The notes beneath the pieces are model-generated. The model was not told where the DNA came from and searched no databases. It was given only the letters and a program-made list of their open reading frames with translations. A DNA stretch of 64,000 nt from Eublepharis macularius (taxonomy: Eukaryota > Chordata > Lepidosauria > Squamata > Eublepharidae), in assembly GCF_028583425.1 (NCBI RefSeq), contig NC_072791.1:40803368-40867367 (forward strand), in the 5' to 3' direction. Positions 11,716 to 24,579 of this stretch are shown one piece after another. Each line of letters opens with the position of its first letter. Position 1 is the stretch's first letter. Made by a program: the position numbers and the translations under genes.

Positions 11716-12124
11716 CAGGTGTCCCCAACCCTTTTAAGTTTTGGAATTCTGATACAGTGTGTGGGGGGGGGAGCGGGGCACAATCACAAAATGTCAGGGA
11801 ATGAGGTCATGCATAACTCCAACAGTAACTCTTCAACAGGCAAAAGCTCTGCTTTACAGGCTGCCTTTTAAAATGAACATATTATTTAAAAATATTTTCT
11901 TGCATACACACAATTAACTTTTAGTTGCACAGTACAGATCTTTGTGCTGTAGTGACATTGGTTGCTGAAGCTTTTTTTTTTTTTAATTGCACAGACAGCT
12001 AGATCTCCAATGGCTGATTAGAAGTCCCACTGGGCAAAACCCCACCCTGGCCCTGCCCTAAAAACACTTGGCAGGTGCCAGGAAAAGTACCATAGCACCA
12101 TGTGCACCGCATCAGGGACTGCTG
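11716..12124. mobile_element. Non-autonomous hAT-type element with CAGGTGTCCCCAACC start
   Basis: The left end CAGGTGTCCCCAACCC is a hAT-like terminus of a family also found at 22792. The right end includes GCACCATGTGCACC and stops at CTG. The flanks ATTTAGAC (11708-11715) and ATTTGGAT (12125-12132) agree at 6 of 8 positions, consistent with an aged 8-bp duplication. It contains a G-run at 11762 and has no coding capacity. Confidence 0.6.
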
Positions 12125-12129
12125 ATTTG

Positions 12130-12555
12130 GATAATGAGCCCTAGTTTGTGTGAACAATCTGGTTTTTACTCATCGCCTTGGTTTTGGGTAACTGCTCTTT
12201 TAGCTTCATAAACCCTTCATAAGCCCATAGTAGCATATGCCCTTCTGAGACAACTTTTATATGTACTCCAACTGCATATAATAGGAGCACAAGCTACACA
12301 CAGCCCACTCACTATATATTGTTGCCTTTTCATTTGATATGGGGCATCACATGTACTTTCTATGTCCATACAGCTTTGGTACCTACATAGGGAACCCAAC
12401 ATGTGTTCACATGTGCTGCAGCTGTATGTATTTGGAAAATGTGTGTATTGTCCACACATAATAGCAACTGCATGCGATGGGAAGACAGCCTGTAGCATGT
12501 GCTCCCTCTACATGCAATTGGAGCCATCTTAATCAAACGTATGAAAAGGGGTATA
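12130..12555. other. No identifiable feature
   Basis: AT-rich sequence with ACATGTG-type words scattered through it. No structure assigned. Confidence 0.3.
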
Positions 12556-12557
12556 GA

Positions 12558-12960
12558 GAATCAACATAATTTAGTGGTTAGAGAGTTGGATTTGGACTGG
12601 GACAACACACATTCAAATCCCCACTTGCTGTGAAAATTACTGGATGACCGTGGGCCAGTCACGTTTCCACATGTCCTAGCATCGCACCACACTCACAGAA
12701 TGAGGACATCTTCCTGGTGTGATTTTTGATGTCATCGCACCATGATCCTGTTTTTGTGGCATGATGACATCAGAAATTGCGCCAGGAAGACGCCCTCGTT
12801 CCATGAGTGTGGTGCGACATTAGGACATGTGGAAATGATGACACTCTCAGCTGCATTCTACCTCATAGGGCTTCTGAGGATAAAATGGAGGAGGGGAAAA
12901 TAACACGTTACCTTAAGCTTCTTGGAGGAAGGGTGGGATTTAAAAAGTGTTAAAATGAAT
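12558..12960 (+). mobile_element. tRNA-derived SINE interrupted by a palindromic MITE
   Basis: The head TTTAGTGGTTAGAGAGTTGG and the B-box-like CATTCAAATCCCC begin a squamate tRNA-SINE. Its body breaks off at GGGCCAGTCAC (12662) and resumes at 12837 with ACACTCTCAGC, then AGGATAAAATGG and a CTTCTTGGAGGAAGG tail. The break is filled by the snap-back element at 12663-12836. Removing it restores the normal order of family blocks. Confidence 0.75.
12663..12836. mobile_element. Self-complementary (snap-back) MITE, TTTCCACATGTCCTA arms
   Basis: The left end GTTTCCACATGTCCTA and the right end TAGGACATGTGGAAA are reverse complements. Complementarity continues inward over most of the length (CGCACCACACTCA against TGAGTGTGGTGCG; TGATGTCATC against GATGACATCA), so a single strand would fold into one long hairpin. 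A second member is at 36654-36849. The target duplication is unclear. It is inserted in a SINE, so it is younger than that SINE. Confidence 0.75.
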
Positions 12961-12964
12961 TTTT

Positions 12965-15900
12965 TAAAAATGTAGAAGTTGCCTCTAAAAGTGGGGCGGA
13001 TAAACGATGAGGCTCTACAAATGGTGCATTGTGCCTGGAGGAATTTGAATTTATGGTTTCTATTTCTCCCAATTCTGGAATGCTTTCCCAAGGGTAGCAG
13101 GGGGTTATGATCTGATATATGTCTTCATCTCATTTTGACAAATCTCAGACACTTATCAGCCAAAGGGGAAACATGAAATGCATCCCTGTCTGTTTCTGTG
13201 AACTTCATATGAGATGCTAGCCATAGCATACGTCAAATATGTAGCCGCCAGTTAGTGGGATTCCCTTGAAGAAAGGCGAGAGTGAGGAGAGAGTTTGGTC
13301 CGTATTATACTAATGCCAGTTTAATCTCTGGCTAGAATAGCTGCCCTTGTAAGTCATCTCTGTGTTTTAGCAACATGAGCTTCCTATGCCACCAAAAGGA
13401 AGGTTGCCTTTACAAAGAGGAAACCAAAATACATCTCCATACATCCCCAAGATATATAGGGTATGAAGCCTTAATATGTATTTCTCTTGCGCTTCCCTTC
13501 CACTCCCATTACGTTGAGGCCATTCATTCCAAAAAGATGCTGTTGTTCTAGAGCTAGGCCATATCAATTTTGTGTTTCAGAAAGTCTAAATTTTTAAAAT
13601 AAAATCCTAAAAAACAATTCTAAACCCACCTCCCAACTAAGCCAACTAAGATTTCCATCACTTGAGCAACATAGAAAGCAGTCCTAACGCATCTTGATTC
13701 ATCTTTAGCAAAGATTGTCTAAGTTTTATTGAGACCTCTGTCTGGTAAATGTGTTTCCTTAACAGATGCTGATGCAGTAACTTTTGGATTCCATTTTCAC
13801 AAGGCAATAAATATCTGAAAGTTATTAGGCCAACAAAAAAGTGTTCAAAATGCCTCAGTAATGCATTTCCCCCCAACCGTAAAGTCTAAGATCAATACTG
13901 TAGGCACCAAGAGTTGCATGTTCCAGGCACAGCAACAACTGCGGCTGGCAAATGCAGTAAATGAGATGGTTAAATGGAAAGAACCACTTTCAGATTCCAG
14001 GTGGAAGATACTAGGTGGGATCCACTGAAGTGTTTCCACAGAAGGCTGGAAGAAGGAAGGATTTCTACAGTGAACCATTACTTTCTTGCCTCCCATCGCA
14101 ATCTAAAATGTCCCAAACCAGAATTTCAGGATGTATGTGGGATGCAGTGGGATGAGACAGTCATGGTCTACAGACAGAAATTCTTCCATCTGCAGAAATG
14201 CACTGGCAGATCCAAGCGAGAGCTTCTAAATTCTCTCCATGCAAAAAAACCAAATAAAACTCCTTGCAAATAGAAAACTAACATGTCAGAGAGGTCTGCC
14301 CTGTTGTGCTGGCTTTTCCTCCCTTTAATTTGCAATTATTATTTTTTTTTAGTGTAAGGCTGAGTTGGAAAATGTGATCCTGCAGCCTGAATTGATACGC
14401 ACTCCATTCTACCGACTCTACATTCTACCACCTCATTATGCTGTGTGCGTGTGTTGTGTGTGAATCTGTGTGTAATCTGTTTGTTGCTACAAGGCATCTT
14501 GTTCACTCAGCTTTCAAAAAGATTAAAAATAGCTCCAATGAAATGTGCGGTACATTTAAATAGAAAGTAAACAAAAGTTTGGGCACGGCTAGGAAATTCT
14601 GCCTTAATTCACGGGGCTATTATGTGTTCCTTAAATAGTCTCTATCTTTGGAGGTGCCCTTAAGGAATTGTGAAGTCGAGGAGAAACCTGGCATTATTTA
14701 CAATGAATGTCACACTTTCTATTCTGTTGGTTAGCACAGCCTTAACCCCATCCTGTCCTTTGTTCTCTGGCACTGCTCTTGCAAACATTCGCCTGCACGT
14801 AGACCCACCAAAGGGAGAGGTTTTTATAAGTTTAGTGCTTTCAGCACTAAGGACCTGTATTTGTGAGCAACCTAAAAAGACAACTCTTTCTGTTGTCTGA
14901 GATTCTAATTACACTTCAGATCCCAACCATAACACATTACGAATGGGATTGCTTTTTGAAGACGATATTTGCTAATTAAAACCACTTTGTAATGAGATTC
15001 TCTCAAGACTTGTCTTGTTAAATACCTTCTAGCCTCTGAGAGACAAATCTTGTCTTCTTTGTAAATCAATGGGCTCGGGAAGAAGGTAGACTCATCACAG
15101 GCTATTTTCTCACTAGATACTGGCTTCAGATAAAATTCTTCTGCACTTGCAAGTCACAGAAGTTGTTACTTAAATTGCTGCTCCAGACATATTAACCTTC
15201 CTTTTGCTAATGTTCCTCACAACTGAGAGATGAAAATGTAACAAATTGAATATTGCAAGTCCTTCAAGTATTGGGAAAGCTTCAGCCCAAGTTGAGCATG
15301 TTTTGTCCTGCTGATTTTAGTGCAAGAATTATGTATGTTTCCCCCACAAAAAATAATGGAAGATTGTGCAGGATCTCCAGTATGTTTGCTCAGTTTAATG
15401 GGAATTAGTACATAAGAAAAGCCCTGCAGGATCAAACCAAGTTCCCTTTCATACAGGTTCTTTGACAGACTGACTTCTGAAGGCAAACAGATTTTTTAAA
15501 AGGTTTAACACACCTGAAGAATAAAATACTGTCACCCTGCAGCTAATAAAGCTTTCATTTGTGTTTCCCCTCCTGTGGCAATGGTCCAAGGTCCAGTGGT
15601 CCAATGGGTCATCCCACTTTCAGATGCAGAGGGCCTGAACCACATAGGTCTGCATTTCACCATGTTGTAAGATCCCTGCCCCTGACAGCTTGGCTGGTGA
15701 CCCAGTAGATCAATGGCCATGCAGACTGGCAGAGGTGCTTACGTCCTCCAGGAAGCCAGCCACAGGAAGGTCATAAGCTGCAAAATGGCTAAGATTTAAA
15801 ATTTGGGCCTCGGCTTAACCCAGAGTCCTGCAGTCTGGCAAGCATCTTTGAACATCTACTACATCTAAAAGATTAAGTTTTATCAGTTACATTAGCTGCC

Positions 15901-16800
15901 ATTTCAGCATACTATGGCAATGTTGGTGACTCTACAGTGTTTTCAGCTCAGGTATCAAAAACATTTTGAAGGGCTTTTTAACTTGTATCTTCCCATTTCC
16001 CCACCTGTTCTACAATGGAGCTTAAAGTTGGTGCTATCACTTTGATGTATAAACCTTTTGAACCTTTGGCTATATATGACCTCCCTGTCCTTTCATATAA
16101 AACTGCCTGTTTGGTGACAATTACATCAGCAAGATGAATGGGACTGCAGTATGGGACTGCAGAGAGTCACAAAGATGAAAACAGGGTTGTGCTTACTTGT
16201 AACTGTTCATTGAGTGGTCTTCTGTGCAGGCATACATGGTTTGGGTGAGAAAATACCAGCTCGCACCTAGGGGAGGAGGAGCAGTCCGGGTGCCTTGAGA
16301 ATCTTGAGAATCTTTATCTCCATGGCTAGCCTGTGTGTATGTGCCTGCACAAAAGACCTCTTAATGACCAACCATTACAGGTAAGTGCAACCTGTTTTAA
16401 TATGGCAGTCTGAATGCAGGCCACTCCAGTAACTAAGGTTAGTTAGGGTCTCTTAAGCTAGGGTCTGAAGTTGTTACAAGCACAAAGCCTTAATTACGGT
16501 TTTCTGCAATGTTTGAATGCAAATATCCTTGTGTAATCCTGATTTAACCCTGGTTTGTTTTCTGGTGACAGCCTCCGAATCTGATAGAGAAATCAATGAA
16601 ACCAGTAATTGTCGAGGCAAACCAGGATTTGAATGATTGTCTGTGAACTACGGTTTTGTATTATGTTTGAATCGAACCTAAAAACACATGTAAATAATTA
16701 TTGTCAGTGGTCAGGTAGGTATCTCTTGTAAGTTCACAAGAAGGGCACCAAGATTATTGCTCTTCATTGTATTTCTAGCATCTGGTTTTCAGAGGTATAC
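12965..16800. other. Long stretch with no identifiable gene or repeat
   Basis: About 3.8 kb of unique-looking, mostly AT-rich sequence. Open frames (for example 13974-14273, 14670-14900, 15217-15486) are short and show no domain I can recognise. A GT-rich low-complexity patch lies at 14440-14480. Some parts could be conserved non-coding sequence, but I cannot judge that from a single genome. Confidence 0.35.
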
Positions 16801-16807
16801 ATCAGCA

Positions 16808-17005
16808 TGGTGAACATTGGACTAGGATCTGGGAGACCCAAGTTCAAATCCCCATTCTGCCATGGACACATATTGGATGATCTGGGGCCAGACACATCTT
16901 TCAGCCTAACTTACCCTTCAAGGTTAGGATAAAATGGGTGAAGAGGAGAATGTTGTATGCCCATTGGGGAGAAAAGTGGGGTAAAACTAAAGTAAAATAT
17001 GGTTG
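16808..17005 (+). mobile_element. tRNA-derived SINE
   Basis: The head retains GGACTAGGATCTGGGAGACC and the B-box-like AAGTTCAAATCCCC. The body has CAGCCTAACTTACC and AGGATAAAATGGG, and the tail is GCCCATTGGGGAGAAAAGTG then GGGTAAAACTAAAGTAAA. This is the same family as 31750 and 52742. Confidence 0.75.
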
Positions 17006-17009
17006 TTGG

Positions 17010-17930
17010 GGGTTTTCCAGAAGAAAAGTGTGAACATGCAGTTCCTCTGTCCCTCAATCTGTGCATGCCCTAGCTGCTAAGGCAGGCTCTTTAACTTAAA
17101 AAGTACAGTGTTCTAAAAACTGCCTATTATCTTGCTACCTTACAAAACCAAATCCAATAAAATTCAAGCTAATTTTATTTCTGAATATCATCTATAATGC
17201 AAATACGTGCTCTCACCTAAAGGTATGGTCCAAGAGATTTTTAAAAATAGCATTAGATGTGTGTTGTGTGTATGTAGCAGCAATCTCTCTTGCATCGGTC
17301 TGCAATGTATTTAAATTATTTGTATCCCACCCTTCCTATAGGCTAATGAGAGAAATGCCTTTGCTGTTCCCCAGTCTATTGGACCTAAAGGTGGAAACTC
17401 AGTTGTGGGCCCAATGCAGGCTACATGGCATGCTGATGTCCCACCTAGCACCTACCTTTTTAGGTATGGTTTAAATCCTACCACAAAGGGGCTAATTTAG
17501 CACAAAGAGGCTAATTTTTGCTGATACTCCCCTTCTGTGGGAGACGTCTGATTCCCCATAAAATAATCCTGAGGGTTCCTCCCTCCTCCAAGAGCAGTTT
17601 TTTCAGGGGCATTTGGGGCTGCTGCAGAAGGGGGAATTGACAAAAATCACCCCCCTTCCTTGCACATGGCAAAATCTTGATGCAGCCCTATATTTTTCAT
17701 GATTCCAATTTGCTGTGCAAATCCCCCTATATTTAATTGTTTAAGATATAATTATACTACGCGCGACTGAAGATAAATCCATATAACTTGACTATAACTG
17801 GAGCTTGAACAGCATGCATTAGTGATCCCCTGGTTTCATACTGCTGTTCAAATAAAAAGAGAGAACTTTTCGCACTAAAAAGAAAACATTCTTGAAAATG
17901 TTTTCTTATAGTTTTAAGTATTATTTATTA
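17010..17930. other. No identifiable feature
   Basis: Unassigned sequence; a short hairpin-like A/T stretch (AAAACATTCTTGAAAATGTTTT) lies at 17882-17903. Confidence 0.3.
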
Positions 17931-17934
17931 TTTT

Positions 17935-19240
17935 ATTTATTTCATTTATGTCATTTATAGTCCTCCTTTCTCACTGAGACTCAAGGTGGATTACATAGTA
18001 TGAAATTAGTACAATCAGTATCAAGTACATTCAATATAGTATCAAGGACATTTCATAAACAATACCATACGATAAATAGAGATAAGTTTAAAAGACATAG
18101 TATTAGAAAGCATCCAATACAGAGTAGAAAAAATACTGAAGCAAAACATAATTCTAGGACTAACATTAGACAACATAGAGCACAGGTGGTACATAGGAGG
18201 ACATATTTAATGCAGCAAATATATAAGGCAATATAGTGATGAAGTCTGTGGTCCCTAACTCATTAGCAAAGCATCTGAGACCCCATCCCTACAATACAGC
18301 CGTCCCATTTGAGTAAAAAGCCTTTTTGAATAGTTCGGTTTTGCATCGTTTATGAAAAGCCAGGAAAGTGGGGGTTCTTCTGACTTCCTCAAGCTGGTCA
18401 TTCAACAGGATAGGGGCCACACAGAGAGAAACCACGTGTACAGGCTGCTGCTGACTTCACCTGTGTGCCACCTGGCACCTGCAGGAGACCCTGTTCAGAT
18501 GAGTGAAGGTGCCATGGAGGAACATAGAGAGGGAGGCCGTCCCGTAGGTATGCCGAACCAAAGCCATGAAGAACTTTGTATGTAATAACTAATACCTTGA
18601 ACTGAGCATGGTAACTGATGGGTAGCCAATGGAGCAATTGTAGGATGCGAGTGATGTTCATGCTCCTGCTCACTCCTGATAACATTTGAGCTGCAGCATT
18701 TTGCACTAATTGGAGCCTCCTAGTTAACTTAGATGGGAGACCTATGTATAGAGCATTTCAGTAGTCAAGCTTTGATGTTACCATAGCATGGATCCAAGTG
18801 GCCAGGTCAGATGTGTCAAGATAAGAAGCCATCTTCCAGACTAGAGTGAGTTTGTAGTAAGCACTTTTTGCCACTGCCTTGACTTGTTTTTCTAGTAATA
18901 ATGCTGGGTCCAGTATAATCCCTAGGCTCTTAACTGAGTCTGCAAGGGTCAGACGAACACCATTGAAAGTGGGGAGTACAATGTTCTTCAAGATCTCTGC
19001 TTTCCCAACAAGCATCACTTCAGTCTTGTCTGCGTTCAATTTAAATTTGTTGTTTTTCAACCATCTCACCACAGCTGTCAGACAGCAGTCTAAGATTTCC
19101 ACTGCATCTTGTGGGGACCTGAACAGTGAGATATAGAGTTGGGCATCATCTGCATATTGATGACATCCAACTCCATAGCTATGAATGAGTTCTCCTAAAG
19201 GTTTTACGTAGAGGTTGAATAACATGGGAGATAAGCACAT
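17935..19240 (-). mobile_element. L2-type LINE, 5'-truncated, reverse transcriptase part
   Basis: On the minus strand an open frame (19240-18758) carries reverse transcriptase motifs: LSPMLFNLYV, then the catalytic QYADDAQLY (YADD), then LNADKTEVMLVG and LGIILDP. A second frame (18706-18398) continues with QNAAAQM, LQLLHWLPI and FKVLVITYKVLHG, the usual L2/CR1-clade C-terminal blocks. The 3' end (17935-18000) has the CTTGAGTCTCAGTGAGAAAG terminus. The element stops abruptly at 19240 just before the QGC-type block, a 5' truncation. A frame break lies between the two frames, so it is dead. Confidence 0.9.
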
Positions 19241-19244
19241 TTAT

Positions 19245-19733
19245 AACAAACAATTATTAAAATACTTAGTAAGCTGTGTGGGTTGTTAATGTAATTGTGA
19301 TCCTTTTGACCAATTTTGTCAAAAACTCTTCATGTTTCTTGACATATTGGGAGAAAAAAAATCTATGCAGTAAAAATGGAGCAGCTATTTAGCTATTAGT
19401 GGTTATTATCCATGATAGCTAAATGGAGTTCTAAAATCAAAGGACAGTTTTTGACATTGATAAAAATGTTTGTGAAAATTGCTGCTCCTCCCTTTGGCTC
19501 AACCTTACCTCGTCTGAACTGAAAATATGGGTGAGGAAGGCTATTTCATGCATTCATGTAGTTAATACATTCAGAAGAACATTAGTAAAGCTTTTACTGC
19601 AGGGCACAACTTCCGACAGTGAGTGAGTTGCATGTTTGAATGTACCCTCAAAAAGAAACCTTGTAAATGGATAAATAGCACGTCATGGAGAAGGCTTAGG
19701 TGAATTCTCTCCCCTGAAATACTAGCTTTCTGT
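19245..19733. other. No identifiable feature
   Basis: AT-rich unassigned sequence between the truncated L2 and the hAT-type element. Confidence 0.3.
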
Positions 19734-19741
19734 GTTATAGA

Positions 19742-20412
19742 TAGGGTTGCCAGGTCACCTCAACCTCCTGACAGGGGATTGGGGCCTGGCACTTACCTGC
19801 GGGAGTGGGATCCGCACCACTTCTAGGAAGTGACGTCATCACGTGGCTCCTGGGAGCGCTCCCACGCTCTGCAGGGGCCGGATTGGGGGTGCTGCAGACC
19901 GTGGAAATGCTCCTGCCCTCCACAGCGGCCCAAAACACGCCAGTTTCAGCCCAGATCAGGCTAGTTTTGGGCCTGATTTGGTGTGGATCTGGCCCGTTTT
20001 GAGCTGCTGTGAAACACTCGGCAGCAGCCCGAAACAGGCCCAATCCAGGCAAAAACAGGCCTATTTTTGGCCGCTGCAGAGCGCAGAAGTGCTCTCGCAC
20101 TCCACAGCAGCTCAAAACGAGCCCAATCCTTGCAAAAATGGGCCCAAAATGAGCTCAATCTGGGCCGAAATGGGTGCAATTTGAGCCACTGTGGAGGGCA
20201 GGAGCGCTCCTGTGCTCTGCAGCAGCCCCAATCCGGGCCTGATCCAGGCCAAAACGGTCCAATCCAGGCAGCTCCAGTGCACGGGAGTGTGCAGTGCTGT
20301 AGGGGAGCACGCATGGAAGGTGTGCTCCCCCCTGCTGGCCAGGTAAGCAGGAGCGGGGTGTGGTGGCGGAGGAAGGTGATCCCCCACCCCTGGAGGGGGT
20401 CTGGCATCCCTA
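19742..20412. mobile_element. GC-rich non-autonomous hAT-type element (671 bp)
   Basis: The left end TAGGGTTGCCAGGTC and the right end GGTCTGGCATCCCTA are inverted. Flanks GTTATAGA (19734-19741) and GTTATGGA (20413-20420) match at 7 of 8, an 8-bp duplication. The interior is GC-rich with many CAGCAGCCC/GGGCTGCTG-type and AATCCAGGC/GGCCTGATT-type words, which keep long frames open on both strands without coding anything. A perfect TGACGTCA lies at 19831-19838. Confidence 0.8.
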
Positions 20413-20702
20413 GTTATGGAATCTTTTTTTTTCTGCATAGAGGTATATTGAAACATGGAACCCCACCAAGCAGAACTGAAGCAGTACCTTCCAGAAAAGA
20501 CTTTACAGGTTGATTCTTCTGAATGTCTAACCTGGGATCCTCAACAACCTGCAGGCAGCTTTGGAATTTTGAGGAGGGGACCCAAGCCCCCAAATGACTG
20601 CTGGTGGAGTCAAATGCAGTACTTCTCTCCTTGATTTGCAAAAGGGAAATAAAAAGAAATGACAGAAAACTCGGGGGAAGAGGGGAAAGGAAAAGGGGAA
20701 TA

Positions 20703-20905
20703 AATAATACTAATAATAACATTTGATTTATATACCACCCTTCAGGACAACTTAACACCCATTCAGAGTGGTTTACAAAGGATATTATCCTGTGGGGTGG
20801 GTGGGGTTGAGAGAGCTCCGAGAAACTGTGACTGATCCAAGGCCATCCAACTGGCTTCAAGTGGAGGAGTGGGGAGTTCTGCCACTCTTAACCACTACAT
20901 CACGT
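20703..20905 (-). mobile_element. tRNA-derived SINE (GTT-tail family), minus strand
   Basis: Read in reverse: head near 20905 (GTGATGTAGTGGTTAAGAGT), body with AAGCCAGTTGGATGGCCTTG, and tail CTGAATGGGTGTTAAGTTGT followed by CCTGAAGGGTGG and a TTATTATTAG-type end. The same family occurs at 2570 and 53611. Confidence 0.7.
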
Positions 20906-20909
20906 AAAA

Positions 20910-21940
20910 ATAAAAGAAGGAAAGCTTGATAAGGAGGAAGTGAGAAAGAGAATGAGAAATAAAAAGAAGGAAAGCCTGAAAAAGGAATGGAACCACACAA
21001 TAATGACAAAGGAAAGCCTGGGAGCTTACCAGTCCTTCTGATCTGCTAGTGGTTGTACCTGCTGTTTCAGCAGTGAAAACCCCTTTCTTTTGAATGAGTG
21101 CAGTGAACAACAAGCCCTACTGTACAATGGCCCCATTATTTTCTGAGAAGCTCAGTGGATGTTGTGGCACCCATAGGCACGACATTGGGGAACCCTAATC
21201 TAACCAGTTGCTTACAGTCAGTCAGCAGCATGGCAAATCCATCTGCAGAAGTCCTATAATTGAGGCAACAGGATGGGTGAACAAAATGACTCATTCAGGA
21301 TTAACCCTTTAATGTCTTGCAAGGTTAACAGCATCATCTTCGTAGACTGCTTGTATAGGAAAATGTCAGAGACTACAGGAGAACTAATGAACAAGCAGCA
21401 GCAAGAAGGACAGGGGAGAGATGAGGCTTCATTGTTAATATTTTTTTTACTGTACTTGGTAGGCTACTACATAGAATAGTAATAAAAGAATGATATAATA
21501 AATTCTGCTGTAGACAATCATCTGCTTCCAGTAGGATTTTAAAAATGAACGTTTGACCCTGGCCCCAGGCGCTCCTTCCTAATCCCTGCGACAGCTTCCC
21601 GGGGATTCCACATTTTACTCATCTTTTTATTGAGTGTTTCAACTGTTTTTCAGACAAGCCATAACAAAGGACCCTGATCCTTTGTGTTCATCAGATCCCC
21701 TGGTGCTCTTTTAACAAAGTTTGGGAAATAGCCTGGGGGTCTTGGCCATTATCCCGTTTGCATTATTACATACATCCTGTCTACTTTCAGCAATTCCTGA
21801 AGGAGATGGGGTTTTCTCCTCATTTCCTGACTTGTACTCCAACAGGAGTGTCTTCAGACTTTTAGACAGCTTCTGTAAGAGGAGGAAGAAGCAGAACTGT
21901 CTGAGGAGAGGATCTGAGGCATAATGAAACGAGAAGACTT
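20910..21940. other. Mostly unassigned; possible hAT right-end remnant near 21150-21197
   Basis: GGCACCCATAGGCACGACAT followed by TGGGGAACCCTA resembles the inverted end of a TAGGGTTCCCCAA-type hAT element, but I could not find its left end. The rest is unassigned, with A/G-rich low-complexity sequence at 20925-20990. Confidence 0.3.
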
Positions 21941-21945
21941 CAAGA

Positions 21946-22186
21946 CAGGGTTGCCAGGTCCCCTTACCCCCTACCCTGCAAAGCATGAGTACACTCCCAA
22001 GGTGGCACTTCCAGGAAGTGACATCATCATGCAGGGGCCAGGAGCACTCTCATGCTTTGCAGCACCGGCCTGAGAGTGCACCCAGGAGGCCTGTTCCCCT
22101 GCCTGCCCCCCCCAGTGGCTAGGTGTGGGGGTGAGGGGCAGAGGGTGGGAGCAGGGGATCCCCTGTCACCACTGGCAGGATTCCTA
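21946..22186. mobile_element. Non-autonomous hAT-type element (241 bp), CAGGGTTGCCAGG start
   Basis: The left end CAGGGTTGCCAGGTCCCC and right end GGCAGGATTCCTA are imperfect inverted repeats. Flanks CTTCAAGA (21938-21945) and CCTCAAAA (22187-22194) agree at 6 of 8. The interior shares GGAAGTGACATCATCATGCA with the 19742 and 54764 elements, so these three form one family. Confidence 0.65.
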
Positions 22187-22194
22187 CCTCAAAA

Positions 22195-22790
22195 CATGTG
22201 AAACTAATGACTGGACCATTTGTTTATTGCATTTTTTTCCTACCCTTCCTCCAAGGGTGTTCAAGGCAGTGCACATCTTGACCATGTGGTGAGGTCCTCT
22301 GTCTGCATCTTTAGGCCTTTCTAGATATTCTCACAGGTTTTATTTTAGTGGGTCACTGAAGAACAAAGTAAAAAGAGTAGAAGGGAAAAGCATATGGCTT
22401 ATTTCAAGGGAGCAATGCGGTTTATTCTGTATTTTTAGTGCCAGCTGGGGCCAGTTTTGCAATCTGAAGGCAGTAAACTCAATTCAAGAGACATGAGGCA
22501 AATTCAGCAGCAAGAAAAAAAAAGGGTAAATCATGTCAGAAAAACAAGTGGCTATGGAAAGAAATGTGGAAAAAAATCTGTTTTAGGGGCTCAGATAACA
22601 TTTTGGTGGTACATCCACATTAAAAAAAACATTCAAAATCAAAACACACACAGGGAAGGTTACTCTCTTTAAAGCCCTTGACAGTCAAAGCACTTACACT
22701 GAAGCACTGGATTACACTGTGAGTGTTTTAATGTTTATTATTTTAATGTTGATTATTTATTTAGTTATTTCCGCTGCTGTATATTCTCGA
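22195..22790. other. No confident feature
   Basis: Contains a possible SINE tail scrap near 22230-22275 (CCTACCCTTCCTCCAAGGG, reversed family tail). Otherwise unassigned. Confidence 0.3.
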
Positions 22791-22791
22791 T

Positions 22792-23081
22792 CAGGTGTGT
22801 TGAACCTTTTTGAAAATGGCAATTGCAGGTTGGTTGTGGGAAGTGGGGGTGACCTCTGGGGGAAATTTCCTTGTGCATTCACAGAGCTCTTGTATTCTGG
22901 AACACTTCTGCATCTCACTGGGAACGACGTCATTCCCCAGCCCCCAGTGGTGGAATGGAATCCCTGTCTTGTATATAAACAGTTTACCTTCAGTCATGGA
23001 GTGAAGAACCTTGTGCGGTAGGGACAGCTGCTGCCATAGCAACTTTTTAAAAATCACAGGGCACCATGTTGGGGACCCCTG
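22792..23081. mobile_element. Non-autonomous hAT-type element (290 bp), CAGGNGT termini
   Basis: The left end CAGGTGTGTTGAACC and the right end GTTGGGGACCCCTG are degenerate inverted repeats of the family seen at 11716. Flanks TTCTCGAT (22784-22791) and TTCTAGAC (23082-23089) agree at 5 of 8 and suggest an old 8-bp duplication. Two sizeable open frames on opposite strands are shadows of each other with no transposase motif. Confidence 0.6.
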
Positions 23082-23084
23082 TTC

Positions 23085-24575
23085 TAGACTCATATGCCTC
23101 TGTAAGCTCCTTTTGTAGAGGTTCTGTTGTGACCCTGAAGTAATAAAAACATTTTAACAAATAGATGCACAGAGAACAGTATTATGAACGATTTGACAGT
23201 GATGGACATCTGGAAGAGTTGCTTGGTAGGGTTCCAAGTCAAGCATTTGAAGAATGAAGTTTCTGGGTAAAATGTAGTTTTTTAAGATTATAATTATATT
23301 ACTGCAAGTCCACACATTATGCTCTACTTGTGTGATGTGAACAGATAATTAGGCACAATAGTACATGGTGAACTCATTTTTGTGTATGCATGTTGTTTTT
23401 AATAAGATAAGAGCCCTTCTATGATCATAGGTTTGATGTAACGATTTTCCCTGAGGTAAATGTTCAGCGAGTTCTGTGTGCGCAAGGACATGTTTTTAAA
23501 TATTTTTTTGAAGAAGCTGTGGTGGGGGGAGACTGAAAAGAAAAGCAACATTCAAGCAGGCTATCGTTTTCCAAATCTTCCCACTGCCTCTGAAGGTCAG
23601 GTTTCAAGTACAAATCCATTTTTGTTGTTTTTTTGTTTTATATAATTTATGTTGGCTGGCATTTTAAAATTGCAGTGGAGCAGTGAAAAGTCTGAGCTCA
23701 AAGATATTATCTGCCTTTGCCATATTTTTAAGGAGACAGGGAAGAAAAATGTCAAAGTCTTTTGCAGAGGCATGAGATGTGTACAATGCCGTTAAGAGCT
23801 CTATGCATTTGTCAGTGCCGTAATTGCTCTTTATGTTCAATTTGTTCTTATATTTGTATGTCATCAACTAAAATATTTTCTCACCCCCTTGACAATTTAC
23901 AATAAACGCTGCAAATGTTTTTTTTCCTCTATAAGGGTGGGGGGTTTGGAACCTTGGTCTATGGCCAACATTCTACTCTAAATTCAGATCCCCTTTAGGA
24001 AATCTAATGTCTTTTGTTGATAGATTAACCTAATTTATGAGGCACTAAGAGGAAATAATCAGGAGAATATGTTATACACAGTCCTTGAAAAAGAACTGTC
24101 TAAAGATCCATTAGGGACGTACAGTAGAAGCTATTAAAAACATGCCGTTTCAATCATTAGCCCAGGTAACTTGTTTTTCAGTGCTAAATCAATGCTAATT
24201 TGAGATGCCAACTTGATCTCATGTGTAATTATGATAATGATTCTAATGACAACCAGCTAGATTGTAAACCTCTGTGCTTTTTTCCTGGAAATTGTAAAAT
24301 GCTGACTTGTAAACTCTATATAAATAAGAATTAGTAGTAACAGTCATGATAATGATGGTTATTACTTCCATCATTCTTTGCCATCTAAATCTATAATGAA
24401 AAACTATCAAAATGAATATGAGACGTCTGGCTCACAGTTGATTGCAGGTTTTAAGGTCTCTGGGCAAAAGGTCTTTCCATATCACCTCATGCAGAAGTCA
24501 CAAGTCTGTTATCACTGGTTGCAGCATATTAACAGGGCTACCCTCCCCAATGCCTGGAATTATATTCTACATGTC
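23085..24575. other. No identifiable feature
   Basis: AT-rich unique-looking sequence. No gene, SINE or DNA transposon ends found. Confidence 0.35.
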
Positions 24576-24579
24576 ATAA

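Noticed and set aside
19735..20513. Several 110-150-codon open frames on both strands
   Set aside because: They lie in a GC-rich non-coding transposon with repeated CAGCAGCCC-type words; both strands stay open for compositional reasons.
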